Shown piece after piece: positions 31,400 to 43,680 of a stretch of 64,000 nucleotides of DNA. The notes under the pieces were generated by a model. The model saw nothing but the letters and a program-made list of their open reading frames with translations. It searched no databases and was not told the origin of the DNA. Source of the DNA: Anagrus nilaparvatae (taxonomy: Eukaryota > Arthropoda > Insecta > Hymenoptera > Mymaridae); assembly GCA_022575985.1 (NCBI GenBank), contig JAKSXM010000014.1, forward strand, positions 23,064,001-23,128,000, read 5' to 3'. Made by a program: the position numbers and the translations under genes. How positions within the stretch are numbered: the first letter of the stretch is position 1; every line of letters begins with the position of its first letter.

Positions 31400-32100
31400 T
31401 CAATACACGGCTTTGTTTGTGTAGTTTGCAGCCACCACCAGATTTGGTTTAGTATAGGTATAGGTTTCTTGGGCGCCAGTCAAAACTTAGAACTGCTGTT
31501 TAGCATTATCGGTACCTTTTAGATCAATTTTTTTAAAGAATAAGGAATGTTAAGAAAAAACTGAATATTTTAATAATAATTTTAAAAATAATTAGATGTA
31601 TTTTATATTGAAAACTTCTTTCTTTATTTTGAAATTCTGCCTGGTGCTGATTCTGCTAAACAGCAGCTCTGAGTTTTGACTGGCACCCGGTTTCTTGAGT
31701 CACTGTTTACGAATTTCGGGGTTATATCTATAAGAAATTGAGGCTTCACCTTTAAATTAGCAAAAAGTACCTCTAACTTTTTAAAGGTATTTTTTATGTA
31801 TTCAAACTCTGAGTATGCAGATTTGGTCCATATGAGTCTTTGCGGTCAGTGATCACGAATTTCGGGGAATTTTTTATAAAAAATTAATATTTCACCTTTA
31901 AATTAGTAAAAACTACCACTAACCCTAAAAGGGGTACTTTTGCGAATTCGGTGTCCAGATTTGTTTCTTACAAGGTTTTTTAGGTAACTGATGATTACGA
32001 ATTTTGGGGACCTATCTACTAAAAATTGGTCTTCACCTTAAATTTTCAAAAACATAAATTACATCAAAAATACCTTTTTAGGGATAGTTTAAGGTAATAA
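31400..32100. repeat. Satellite family 2, second locus, with nested MITE
   Basis: It shares 'gccaccaccagatttgg' and 'agtataggt' with 1178-1215, followed by GGTCAGTGATCACGAATTTCGGGG-type units near 31845 and 31985. It is interrupted at 31472-31688 by a MITE. Confidence 0.6.
31463..31697. mobile_element. 217-bp MITE with perfect 9-bp target duplication
   Basis: GGTTTCTTG occurs at 31463-31471 and again at 31689-31697. Between them lies an element whose ends are inverted: GGCGCCAGTCAAAACTTAGA at left, and at right the reverse complement of GGGTGCCAGTCAAAACTCAG; pairing continues through 'ctgctgtttagca'. Removing it restores an uninterrupted family-2 unit. A 9-bp duplication suits Mutator-like elements. 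The interior is non-coding. Confidence 0.8.
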
Positions 32101-32209
32101 AGTTATAAAGGTAATGCTTTATTATTATGTAATTACTGTATATAATATTTATAACAATAACAATAATAAACATGAGAAATTCTCATTAGACCTGTCGCCA
32201 GTCAAAAAA

Positions 32210-32980
32210 ATGGGTGGTTTTATGTTTTTTGACCCACTAAATACGAATCCGGGGTCTATTTTGCAAAATTCGTGGTCAATTATTTGTTATTAACATATTA
32301 TTAACAAAAACAGTTTATTGCAAAATTGGCCAAAAATCTAAATGTTAAATATCCTGTAGATAACATATTTCAAAATTTTGATTAGTTCCTTAACGTATTA
32401 TACGTATTTTGATTCTCTGAATCCAAATTTTCAATTTACAAGGTCGCATGACTAATTATTTAAACAATATTTAATTGTTTATGAATTGTTTAAACAAAAA
32501 TTTTTCGAATATTACGGGTGACACCTTTGTTTATGTATTTTTTGCCCCACTGATCACGATTTTCAGGTTCTTTTTTGTAAAAACCAACCTCATTAATTAC
32601 CTAAACAATTTTAATTTATTTATAAGCCATTATTATTTATGTTTTTGGCGAATTTTATCTAATATCTTACTTATTCTGGCTTATAAACAAATTAAAATCG
32701 TGATCAGAAGGTAAAAAAATACATTCACAAAGGTGTCACACGTAATTTTCAAAAAATCCGTGTTTAAACAATTTATAAACAATTAATCATACGACCTTGT
32801 AGATTAAAAATTTGAGTTCAGATAATCAAATAACGTGTAATACGTTCAGGGACTTATCAAAATTTTGAAATATGTTAAGAATATTTAAAATTTAGATTTT
32901 TGGCCAATTTCGCAATAAATTATAAATAACAAATAAATGACAATGGTCAAAAAACATAAATACCACCTATTTTTTTCTAT
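32210..32980. mobile_element. Foldback element with ~350-bp arms
   Basis: The left arm (32210-32560) and right arm (32710-32980) are inverted, diverged copies: 'gtggttttatgttttttgacc' in pieces against 'ggtcaaaaaacataaatacc', 'caaggtcgcatgactaatt' against 'aattaatcatacgaccttg', and 'gtgacacctttgt' against 'acaaaggtgtcac'. The 79-codon ORF in the loop is incidental. The class is unknown. Confidence 0.65.
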
Positions 32981-33029
32981 GGAACTCTTATCGCATTAAA
33001 TAGCATGGCTGACGACAGGACTAAATAAT

Positions 33030-33340
33030 GAAATTAAAATTTTATGTCCTTCCGAGGCACTTAAGCGTTCATTAAAGATAATTCCTGGTATCCTGGACAT
33101 GTTGAATGCGTATGTCTGGCCTTGGGAACCTTCTCGAAGGTGTGAAAGGTCGCGCGTTTAGCGTTGATAAGTAAAACGAAGGGCGTTAGAGACCTTCTAC
33201 AATTGGCCGTATAGCCACGTTTTAAGTATGCGTCGATGCGCAGTAAAATTTTCTACTGCGTAACATAGCGTATAAATGCACCCCTTTACGGTTAATTGTA
33301 GAAAGTCCCTTACTAGCTGAATAGCGGTTAGAATTTTTGC
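33030..33340. repeat. GC-richer block with a 117-nt hairpin
   Basis: GACCTTCTACAATTGGCCGTA at 33191-33211 pairs with 33287-33307 (19 of 21 positions). Inside, 'agtaaaatt' and 'ttctactgcgtaacat' can extend the stem. Composition here is well above the local GC level. It could be a MITE core or an expressed structured RNA. I see no tRNA box pair. Confidence 0.45.
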
Positions 33341-33979
33341 TTGGCTTTAATCTTATTTAAAAAGATCAAGAAAACAGTCTTTAATATTTATTATTAAATT
33401 TCAGGTATACAAATATGAAGAAATCAGAATTAACAATAAACAGACATACGTAGAGGAATATTTGCGTTTATATTAATAGTATTATACATTAATTTTTATA
33501 ATAATCATTGATAAAATTCGAGTTAGTTTACTGTTATATATAGTGATGCGGAGGCATTTTACTTTCGAGAAATGTAATATATATAAATTATCTCGTAAAT
33601 TATATTGATAATATTTTATTGTATCTAATAGAGGTTATCATATGCATACATTTGAGCATGTCAAGCCTGTTAGAGAATGGACGTTTCAAGTAATAATTAA
33701 TTTTTTTTTAGTTTTAAAAATAGAATTTAAGTTTATCAAGATTGAATCGGGTTGAATTAATAATATCTTATTCAAAAAATGTGATTATAAATTCGAGGTG
33801 CTGAAAACGCGATTTAAAAAATTAGCGATTTAAAAAGCGATTTAAATACTTTAAATACTTTAAATTGCTTTTAAATTATTGCTTTAAATTAAGATTTTTG
33901 GCATAAAAACTGTTTCTAGGGGTTTGTGGGGTCACGAAAATTGAAATTTTAACCGGATTTAACCCCAGGTTTATCCCTG

Positions 33980-34930
33980 CCCATATTTATGACCAAAAAA
34001 TTGGCCAATTTTTGAGAAAATTTACCAAATATTATAAAACGCTTTTAAATTAATGCTTTAAATTTAATTTTTTGGCATATAAACTGTACCTAGGGGTTAA
34101 CGGGGGCACAAATATTGAAATTTTCATCGGATTTAACCTCAATATCATCCCTACCCTTATTTTAGACCAAAAATTGGCCAAATTTCCAGAAAATTTGCCG
34201 AATTTCTTATTTTATTTACATATTCGCACTTTGAGCGCTCAGATTTGCACCATACGAGTTTTTTGGGTCGCTGATCAAGAATTTTGACTTCTTTTTTATA
34301 AATAATCAATATTTCACCCTTAAAATAGCTAAACCTACCCCTAAAAGGGGTGTTTTTACTATTTTCGCACTTTGAGCGTCCAGAGTATGTTGTTATACGT
34401 TTTTTTGGGCATCTAATCAAGAATTTCGAATTTTTTTTCATAAATAATCAATATTTCACCCTTAAAATAGCTAAAACTACCCCCGAAAGGGTTGATTTTG
34501 TTATTTTCGCAACCTTAGCGTCCAGTATGCCCATATAGGTTTTTTGGGTCGCAATTCAAGAATTTCGACTACTTTTTCATAAATAGTTACTATTTCACCC
34601 TTAAAATAGCTAAAACTACCCCTAAAAGGGGTGTTCTTGTTAACTTTGTACTTTAAGCGTTTAGAGTACGTTCATATACGTTTTTTGGGTCGCTTATCAA
34701 GAATTTCGACTTGTTTCTCATAAATCTTTACTATTTCACCCTTGAAATTGTTAAAACTATCCCTGAAATGGGTGTTTTTGTTATTTTCGAAATTTAAGCG
34801 TCCAGGATATGCCCATATAGGTTTTTGGTTCGCAAATCAAGAATTTTGATTTTGATTTATAAATTATTAATACTTCACCTTTCAATTAGCTAAAACTACT
34901 TCTAAAAGTTTAATTTCTAATTTTTGGACC
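33980..34930. repeat. Satellite family 2, third locus: direct tandem units
   Basis: About five units of ~141 bp have cores near 34264, 34406, 34547, 34688 and 34826 ('ggtcgctgatcaagaattt', then 'atatttcacccttaaaatag'). They are preceded by ~160-bp units with 'ttggccaatttttgagaaa'. The ORFs here, on both strands, are repeat by-products. Confidence 0.65.
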
Positions 34931-35800
34931 AGAAATGTACAAAAAACTGGCCAATTTTCGAGAAAATATGCCGAATCTCCTGGATTATAGAAGAAATTAC
35001 ATTCTTAATATATTTTTGGGTTTTCGGGTATGCAGAATCCAACTGCTAAGTAAATTTTTAAATTCAAATTTTTGGCCAAGAAATCAGACCATAATTGGCC
35101 AGTTTTTGAAAAAATTCCCATGATATCATACAGATTATAAGCGATTATTTCCAATGTATCTTATAGGGTTTTCGAGTATGCAGAATCGGAATCTGCTAAA
35201 TAAATTTTAATTTTCCAATTTTTTCCTTAGATATTTATCAACAAGTTGGCTAATTTTTTAAAAAATTTGCTGATTCTTCAAGATTATACAAATAGTTACT
35301 ATCGATGCATCTCATGGTGTCTTAGATTATTTGGAATTCGAGTATTTTAAGCTTGCAGTTTGAATTGCTTTCACTGCTTTCACAAATTTATTCGAAAATT
35401 GGCCAATTTTTCTCCAAATTCTTGTTCAAAAATTTGAATTTAAAAATTTAGTGTAGTTTTAGCTAATTTAAAGGTGAAGTATTAATAATTTATAAATCAA
35501 AATCAAAATTCTTGAATTGCGACCCAAAAAACCTATATGGGCATACTAGACGCTAAGGTTGCGAAAATAACAAATACACCCCTGTCGGGGGTATTTTTAG
35601 CTATTTTAAGTGTGAAATATTGATTATTTATGAAAAAAAATTCGAAATTCTTGATTAGATGCCCAAAAAACGTATAACAACATACTCTGGAAGCTCAAAG
35701 TGCGAAAATAGTAAAAACACCCCTTTTAGGGGTAGGTTTAGCTATGAAATATTGATTATTTATAAAAAAGAAGTCCAAATTCTTAAAAAATATATTTTTT
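34931..35800. repeat. Satellite family 2, third locus: loop and inverted units
   Basis: About three ~150-bp units with 'ctggccaattttcgagaaaa'-like cores (34945, 35092, 35244) form a loop. Units from 35440 to 35790 are then inverted copies of 34290-34900, for example 'aattcttgattagatgccc' against the unit at 34406. The symmetry axis is near 35035. Confidence 0.6.
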
Positions 35801-36599
35801 GAGCTTTTGAGCTAAAATGAGATTACTACAATTACAATTCGGGGTTACTCTTTTAAAAATCTTAAAAATATTGTTGATATCCAAAACGACAACACCTTAA
35901 AAATTTTTCATGGGCTAAAATTATCTTAAATATTTTTCTAATTTTACCGTACTAGACATTATGTAGGTACTACTAAAAAAACTTACATAATTAATTTTAT
36001 CATTTTAACTTTAAAAATTACAAACTAATCATACTAAAAAAATTCCATAATCTTTCATGTCAATAATTAATTATATTAAAACATTTTATGATAACTTTTT
36101 TTTAATTAAAAAAAATTGCTTAATAATTTACAAAAGATTATCATTTAGAAATATTAAATATTTTTACTTTTATCCAAACATTATAAAACTTTTATTGGCA
36201 TATTTTAGATAAAGCCAATTTTAAATAAAATAATTTTTTTTAGAAAATTAAAGTTATACACATAAGAGAAATAAGTAAGTAAATAATTAAAATAATAAAA
36301 AATATAATTTTAAGTACTTTTCTTTAATCACATGATTCATAAAATTATGTCAAATAAAAAATACTTGTATCAATATTTACATAAAAATTTTTGTTCAAGC
36401 TTTAAAAAATAATAAAAAAAAAAGTACATAATATAATTCTGTTGAAAAAGAGCTGCCCTTAACAAAATACCCAGCAATAAATTTCTAGCATTTATGTTTT
36501 TTACTCAATTCAACTGTAGGTAATAGACTAAAAAAAAAAAAAAATACATGGAAAAAAAAAGTTTCCATTTGAAAAGAAAAACTCTGTACGTATATAATA
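35801..36599. other. Gene-free AT-rich region
   Basis: Low-complexity AT sequence only. Confidence 0.4.
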
Positions 36600-37330
36600 T
36601 CCACCAGTCAAGTTTTATACCCTCAGGAACTTCAACTCTGCACCGGATCTTCGCTTAGCCTCTCTTCTATATATATATTTTCTTTTTTTTTATAAAATTT
36701 TCAAATTTATATATAGTTTATCCATGGTAGAGTAAGAAAGAGAGTGAAAAAAAAGGAATCGAGGCATCTAATGGATGTGAATATATCTTGGCTATAAATT
36801 TTGTAAAAAGCGCCAAGGGAATTCTTTCTTTTCTTATAAATATATATATATATTCCCCTTTTGAAATTTTCCCTCTTTAGTTCTTCCGCTTCAGAGAAAA
36901 CGCGTATAATATATACTTGAATACACACACATAGACACTCTGATATAGAAAAGGAAAAGTCAAGAAAAAGATATAACCTAAAATTATATACGTGAGAAAT
37001 TTTACTTGTATTTGTCATCGTCTTCCTTTATTCGTACGTGTTTACTCTTTTAACTTTCTCAACGAATAGCAAAAGCAAAAAGTTTTCTATAGTAACAGTC
37101 AGCCATCTTTGTTATATTGAACCAATGAGAGTTCAAGATAAAACAACCCTCAGGCTTCAAACTCGGTGCCCCACCCTTACGTAAAAATGTATCAAGTGGA
37201 TCAATAATCTACTCTCTCGCTCACTGTACATATTTCCCTTTTGTTTCTCTTCATAAAGGGGCACAAAATACTCCTATATATGTATTGTACTTCCGCCTAC
37301 TTCTTAACTTCCTGTTCTTACGTTACTTGT
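36600..37330. other. Less AT-rich island, possible regulatory or exonic sequence
   Basis: Blocks of mixed composition ('ctgcaccggatcttcgctt', 'aactcggtgccccaccctta', 'ctctcgctcactgtac') alternate with TA-repeat tracts. The 103-codon ORF on the minus strand (36707-37018) spans a TA tract and looks accidental. No homology is recognised. Confidence 0.3.
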
Positions 37331-40300
37331 TTGATATATTAGCTTTTTTTTGTAAAAAAAACTTTTATGAAATATGAATACAATATTTTGCAAACAAATG
37401 TTTGTTTCCAAAATGAATAATGGTAATAAAAATGAATAAAATATACTTTTTTTGATAGAAATAAATTTAGTTTTTTGAAGTTTTCAGGATAATAAAGTTA
37501 ATAAAATTCATAACACAAAGGAAAATTTGAAGACTGTGTAAAAATAGGGGGTTTTGACTATTTTTTTGAAATTTCTATAAAGATGGATTTCTTAGAATAA
37601 GTTTTAAAAATTTTATACGTAACGTTGTAAATGTAACAGCTATTTGAAATTTCTATTGAATTTTCTATGGTTATAAAATACTTGTTTTATATCTAAAAGT
37701 TCGAGTTCTATGAATACCTACATAAAATTACTTTTTTTTTTATGAAACTATGAATTTATAATTAACGTAAGTCAATATAAATTTTTATTTCAGGTATAAA
37801 TTCATTTAATTAAAATTTGAAGAAATTAAGTTCCTTGTCCAGAAAAATCAAAAATTTTGTCCAAATAAGCAACTTTTAAACTAATGCATAAATTAGTTGA
37901 AAATTTGAAAAAAAATCTAAGCAAAATTCAAGGACAGAAATTTGAGTTCAAATAGTATATGGACTCGTAAGGCGGATGTTCAGAAAAGAATGGCTCAAGT
38001 TGCACACTAATTACCAATGATAAACTGCAATTTGAGGCATTTTTTATTTATGGACAAGTGCAATAAAAAATTTTTCTACATCAGTGGCATAGTTTTTGCT
38101 GACTAGAAAAATTAAAAATTGAAAAACTTAAAAAAAAAAATATTTTCAGAAAGATGTAACTTTTGGTACCCAATTATTTTCAAAATTATATAATTTCAAG
38201 GCTCATCTTTTCATGTATGAGAACTTTTGATTATAAAATTTAAAAATTATTTTATCTTTAAAAAAAAAAAAACATTTTTTTTAATTAACGTAAACTCAAA
38301 AGATATAATAACATTCTACCAGAATAAAAAAAAAATGCACATAATGTTTGTATGTAAAAGATAATTATACAGTAAACAAAATAATACTTGATCCATATTA
38401 CAAATACACAGACATAAAAAAAAAAACAGATAAATTGCTTATGAAAAAAAGTAAAAAATTATAATTACTGAAAAAAAAATGGAAGGGGATTTTAGTATAT
38501 ACTCCTTGATTATCCTTTTTTTTTTTGCTTCTTGTGTGTATTATAATAACAAGTTCATAAAGATATCGAAGCGCTTGCGCAAAAATTATGGTACCAGCAG
38601 GATATAATGTATTTTTATTTTCCTTCTCTTTCTTTATAATAACGTATAATATTTATGAAACTTTTTTTAAGCAAAAAAACCATTTGAATAATATTCCAAT
38701 TTACATACTTAAATCCACCATCACTTAAAAAGATTCTATCTCTTTTATAATATACAAGACGTCCTTTTTTTAATATATAATGTAAAAAATCTACCATTTT
38801 TCAAAACTTCTTTTTTTTTTCATTGGATCCTTTTTTATTTTCGAGGACATAATGATATGAGAAATTTTCAAATTCTCTTTCTTTATATTTTTTTGGTGTG
38901 TATTATAATTCCAAGGATTTTTATCCAATACAAAAAAAGGAAGATATTGTTCATGGACACACGTCTTGTATTTTTTGTATTTTATGAAACAAAGTTTTTA
39001 TTTTTATTTTATTTATATGACATATTTATAAAGAAGAAGACTCTGCAACTTCTTGTTAATGTTTATAACAGACAGATACAAAGTATGAGGGAGGGTTCAA
39101 AATATAAAAATTCTTTTTAGAACGTAAATTTCACAGTCTGGATATCCCCCTGAAGACTCGTATAAAATCTTCTTCTATTTTAGTCTTTACAACCCCCTCT
39201 TTTATTCAACAACCCTTTTATATTACGTTCAATGTCCTTTTTTTCTGAAACGTTGTATTTTACTCTCTCGTGTACAGAAAATGTTCATATAATTTTACTT
39301 TTTCCTTACATATTGTATCCTTTTTTTTCTTTTTAAATTCCATTGTTGTATTTTATTTTTATGCACATTTAGGTTATGTTATGTGTAAGAGAAAGATGGC
39401 AAATTTTTCTCAAGATATGTGTAATTCTATTAAAAAAATGCCATGTATTGTTTATGAGAAATATTTTTGTATTTAATATTTTTGGAATTCTGGACATATG
39501 TGATAATAACTGTTGCAAATAAAATTTTTTTTATTATATAATTTTTCATACTAAAATTTTTAGAACTAAAACTAAAAATTTTAATTTTAATATTTTTTAT
39601 TGTCCTAGTGAAATTTTTCTGAGGTCTTAAGGGAAGAGTATTCACAATTTTAGAAGAAAAATTATTTTAAAATTATTTGGATTGTTTAAATTTTGAGAAA
39701 TTTTGTATTTTCTAGTGAGGTTTAAAATAAAATTTCTATAAATTTTAAAAAATTCAAATTTATGCCAAGAGCTCAAATATGAAAGTATTGAATTTCAATT
39801 TATTCTTAAATTCATTATTACATTTTATTGTTGAACAACGATCTACTAAAAACTTTTCCAAAGAATTTCTTATCTAATAATGTAGATATCAAGATGGAAA
39901 ATTAATATTTTTAAAACAATAGATAACAATTTCCACTAATTTATGCTAAGGCAAATTTTTTTCAAAATTAAATTTTTTATTTTAATTTACAAATTTCTTA
40001 TCTTTTTCAAATTTTAAAAATGCCCAAATTTTTTGGATTTTTCGTCAGGGAAATTTTTGATTCACTTTTTACCTGTAGTCCTTTTTTGAAAATTTTTGGG
40101 CTGAATCCGACTCAACTCAAAGTGAATAAAGGCCCAAATTTCGGCTTGGGAACCATAAACATTTCAGGCAGCCTCATATCTCTAATAATTTTATTCAACG
40201 TTTTCAAACTATGTGATGAAAAATATTATTTTATTCAAGAAAATAAAATTTTAATGTGTAAAAAAATAAAGTATTGTGTTTTTCAAGCAGACATCTAGAT

Positions 40301-43300
40301 GTGTAAGTTCCAAACAGACTTTTTTATATCCCGTCGGAAAAAATCCAAAAAATAAGGATAATTTTAAGGAATTAATTATTTTTTTTTTAAATCAAAAATG
40401 GAAACCGATGATTGAAAAATAAAATTTTCTATTTATAATAATTGCTGAGTGAAAAAATTATTTTCGAATAATTCATTGAATAAAATTAGGTCAAACCAAA
40501 TGTTTATTGGAGAATTTCGGGAAAAACCTTTAAAAATTGAAAATAAAAGAATTAATTTTTATAACTATTAAAAATAAAATGTAAATTTTGCTAAAAATAC
40601 TTAACTAAAAAATTTTCAATTCTCAAAAACCCAACTTTTATATATAAACTCGGCCATTTTCTTGTACAAAGCTAACTAACAACCAAAAAATATATTTTAA
40701 TACATAACAATTACTTTTTGCAACTAAAATTCGTCAATTCAATAACATTCAAACATATAATTTAATTAAAAACTTTGTACACCTCAAAAAACATTAAAAA
40801 TTTCGCGTAATAAGTAGATAAATGCGTATATGATCAGCCGTCGCTAAGAAACTTGCACTGTATTCTTTATAATAGTACTCCGCGTTCCCTCAGCACGTAT
40901 TTTTACATTTTTATTTTTAGTTTTGAATAGTTAAACCTGCCTCATTACAGTAAATAAATAAATAATTTAAATTCTTAAAACCCCCATTTTTTAAACATTA
41001 AAAATAAATAAAAAGTAACAAACGTAATAAAAATCAAGAAAATACTTTTTTTTTATGTCTTATGTCTATTTCTTCTCTAAAGAGTCTAAAAAAACATAAC
41101 TTTAAAAGAAAAACTAAAGTAAATAGCATAAAATAAAATATCTTAATTTTAAATTAAAAAAATTGAAGAAAAAAAAAATTAAATAACAAACATGTGTAGG
41201 TATAAATAATAAATCAAAATTAAAAGTAAAAATAAAAAAAGTGATTTAAAAGTTTTCTATATATGAGACATTTACTCGTAATAATATTTAAGTTAATGGC
41301 AAAATGGCTACAATAAAATTTAATAGCTTTATGATAGCCACACACATTATAATATTATGAAGAGACATAAGATAACTTCTTTCAACAACTTTTAACATTT
41401 CTTTAATATACCATCTTTTTTTTGGCTTTCTTTATGCAAAAAAATAAAACTGTATTAAATTATTTTTATGATGCTTGTAAAAATAAAAATTATATAATGG
41501 TTAATAGAGCAGGTAAACAAAATTTTTTTTTAGTTGCTAGTATTTTTCACCCTTGTGTTTAAGGTTGATTAGATAGTATTCTTTTAGTTTTTTGCAATGT
41601 AGTATATTTAACTTCATTTTAAATTTTATGACTTCAAACTTTGGATAATCGAAAATTTATTTCTTTAATTTTTCACGCGTATTTTAGATTTAATCCGTGG
41701 GTAAAATATTTTTTTTAATCTTTGCTTGAAAATATTTTCACATGAATCTAAACTAACTGTATTTTCAAAAAAAAAGTTTCAGGTTTGTTGTATTATTTTC
41801 GCTCAACAATTTCAATTTATAAAACTTTGATACAAAAATCTTTGCAATTTTAAATAAAAAATTTAAATGTTTCACAGCTAGAGCAAAATTTAAAAAAATT
41901 AATGTTTAACTTTGTAGTTGCTAAATAAATTTTTTCTGCAGGGGAACATTAGAAAAATGCGAAGCTTAAAAACCAAACAGATTATAATGCAATGCTCCAA
42001 AAATTTAACTTAATTTTTGGATTAGGGATTTTTAAAATTTCAAAGCTCCAAAATTAGAAAAAAATTTTAGTCTAAGAACTAAGAAATGAATTTTGTTTCC
42101 CTTTTCTACTTTCATTTCTTGAAAGCTTGCAGTAAAAATCAGGGCAAAATGCAATAGCAAATTCATATAAATTTAGATGCTCATTCGGAAAATATTCATG
42201 ATCTTTACCTCACAAATATTATTTAAATTTAATTAATTAACAAAAATTTTCTATTTTAATATTATTTTAAGACTTACTTTTATTTGAAAGTACAAGAAAT
42301 GGTGGCCCGACGGCAGAAAATTTTTTATTCTGCATAAGGATATCTGTAACAGAAAAATAAAGTAGTATAAGATTTTTGTTTAATTTTAATTATTTGTTTG
42401 TTTTGCAAGATATATTTAATTACTAATTTAAATAATTAATAAATTTTGCCGTTGCAAAAATATTGTGTTTTTCATACAACGCTTTTGAGTTTTTTTTTAG
42501 CATAATTTTGCCTGGTTTATTATATAAAACTAAATTTTTCTTTTCTTATAATACTCAAATTTTTTTTTGGCAAAATTTAAAAAACATCAAAAATAAATAT
42601 TTTTTAATATTAAATTTTTTTTTGGAGCTAAAAAACATTTGAAAATATGAAATTTATTTATGCCGTAAAAGAAGCTTAAAATCTGTATAAAAGTAAAATT
42701 TTGAAGCAAAAAAATTCATAAAAAGGCGCAATTAATTTAATATAAAAAGCTCTTTATTTTAATAAAGCTTAAACACTAATTTTCCCAACAACATCATATT
42801 TTACAAGCCTTTTTGAAAATATAATAGAAGTGTAAAACAAGAGGCTCATCCTATACGTGTATTATTTAACAAAATAATAATAATAATAGCAGAAATTTTA
42901 TTATCAGTAAACAATGACCAATTTTGTGTGAAAACAACACATCGTAAAATTTCACTATTACTCTTTGAACAAACAAAATGCAGTCTCTCTGGATGTACTT
43001 GTAATTTTAATGGCTTTTCATTGATCCATCCAGTAAATAATAGAACTAAAACTCCAATTTAAATTTTTTACATTATTTTCCGACGCTACTATTTTTAACA
43101 TGAAAGCATAAAAAATTTTAATATGTATAGGAAAATTTTTATTAACTTTTTTTGCAATTAAAAAAAATTTGAATTGTAGTTTTTAAAAACTATAAATTTA
43201 ATATTTTATTCATATCAATATGAAATTTCATCAATATATTTTTATTTTATAGAAATTAATATTAGCACTGTAAGCTTTCTCTGCTTGAAATATTAAGGAA

Positions 43301-43329
43301 AAAAATGCAAACAAATTTTCTTTTTAAAC
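37331..43329. other. Gene-free AT-rich region with one family-1 remnant
   Basis: A diverged family-1 repeat lies at about 37985-38095 ('aaactgcaatttgaggcatt', 'tttatggacaagtgca'). The remaining ORFs are F/I/K/N-rich. No gene is supported in about 6 kb. Confidence 0.4.
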
Positions 43330-43680
43330 CTTTTTTTGCCCCGCAACGAAATCGAAAATAACGCGTTTTCTCTACTGAGAAAGAAGAATTGCGTTTTATC
43401 CATGGGAGCAAAAATAGAACACCCCAGAACGCAGTTTAATTAACGTGCGATCTGGCTCACATAAAAAGATTAAGCTTAATTACGGACTAACCTAGAAAAG
43501 CTTAATTTTAAAAATTAAGCCTTTTTAGGTTAGTTCGTAAGCATACTTCAGTAAGCTTAATCCAGTAAGCTCACTCCAGTAAGCTTACCCGAAATTCAGC
43601 TTAATCTTTTCACGTGGGGGCCATTCCTTTTTTTTTGCTTCCTTGGTTAAAAATGTACTATTTCAAGTATGAAACTTTTA
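43330..43680. repeat. Family-1 palindromic repeat interrupted by a MITE
   Basis: The repeat runs 'gccccgcaacgaaatcgaaa' to 'aacgtgcgatctgg' and resumes at 'ggccattccttttttt'. Between these lies an inserted inverted-repeat element. Confidence 0.6.
43448..43619. mobile_element. ~170-bp MITE, ends CTCACATAAAAAGATTAAGC
   Basis: The left end (CTCACATAAAAAGATTAAGC) matches the reverse complement of the right end (CCCACGTGAAAAGATTAAGC). The centre is a second palindrome ('actaacctagaaaagcttaa' against 'cctttttaggttagt'), followed by 'cagtaagct' triplications. It is inserted in the family-1 repeat. No clean target duplication is seen. Confidence 0.6.

Noticed and set aside
33030..33340. tRNA or tRNA-derived SINE
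   Set aside because: No matching A and B boxes or cloverleaf could be drawn; only one long hairpin is evident.
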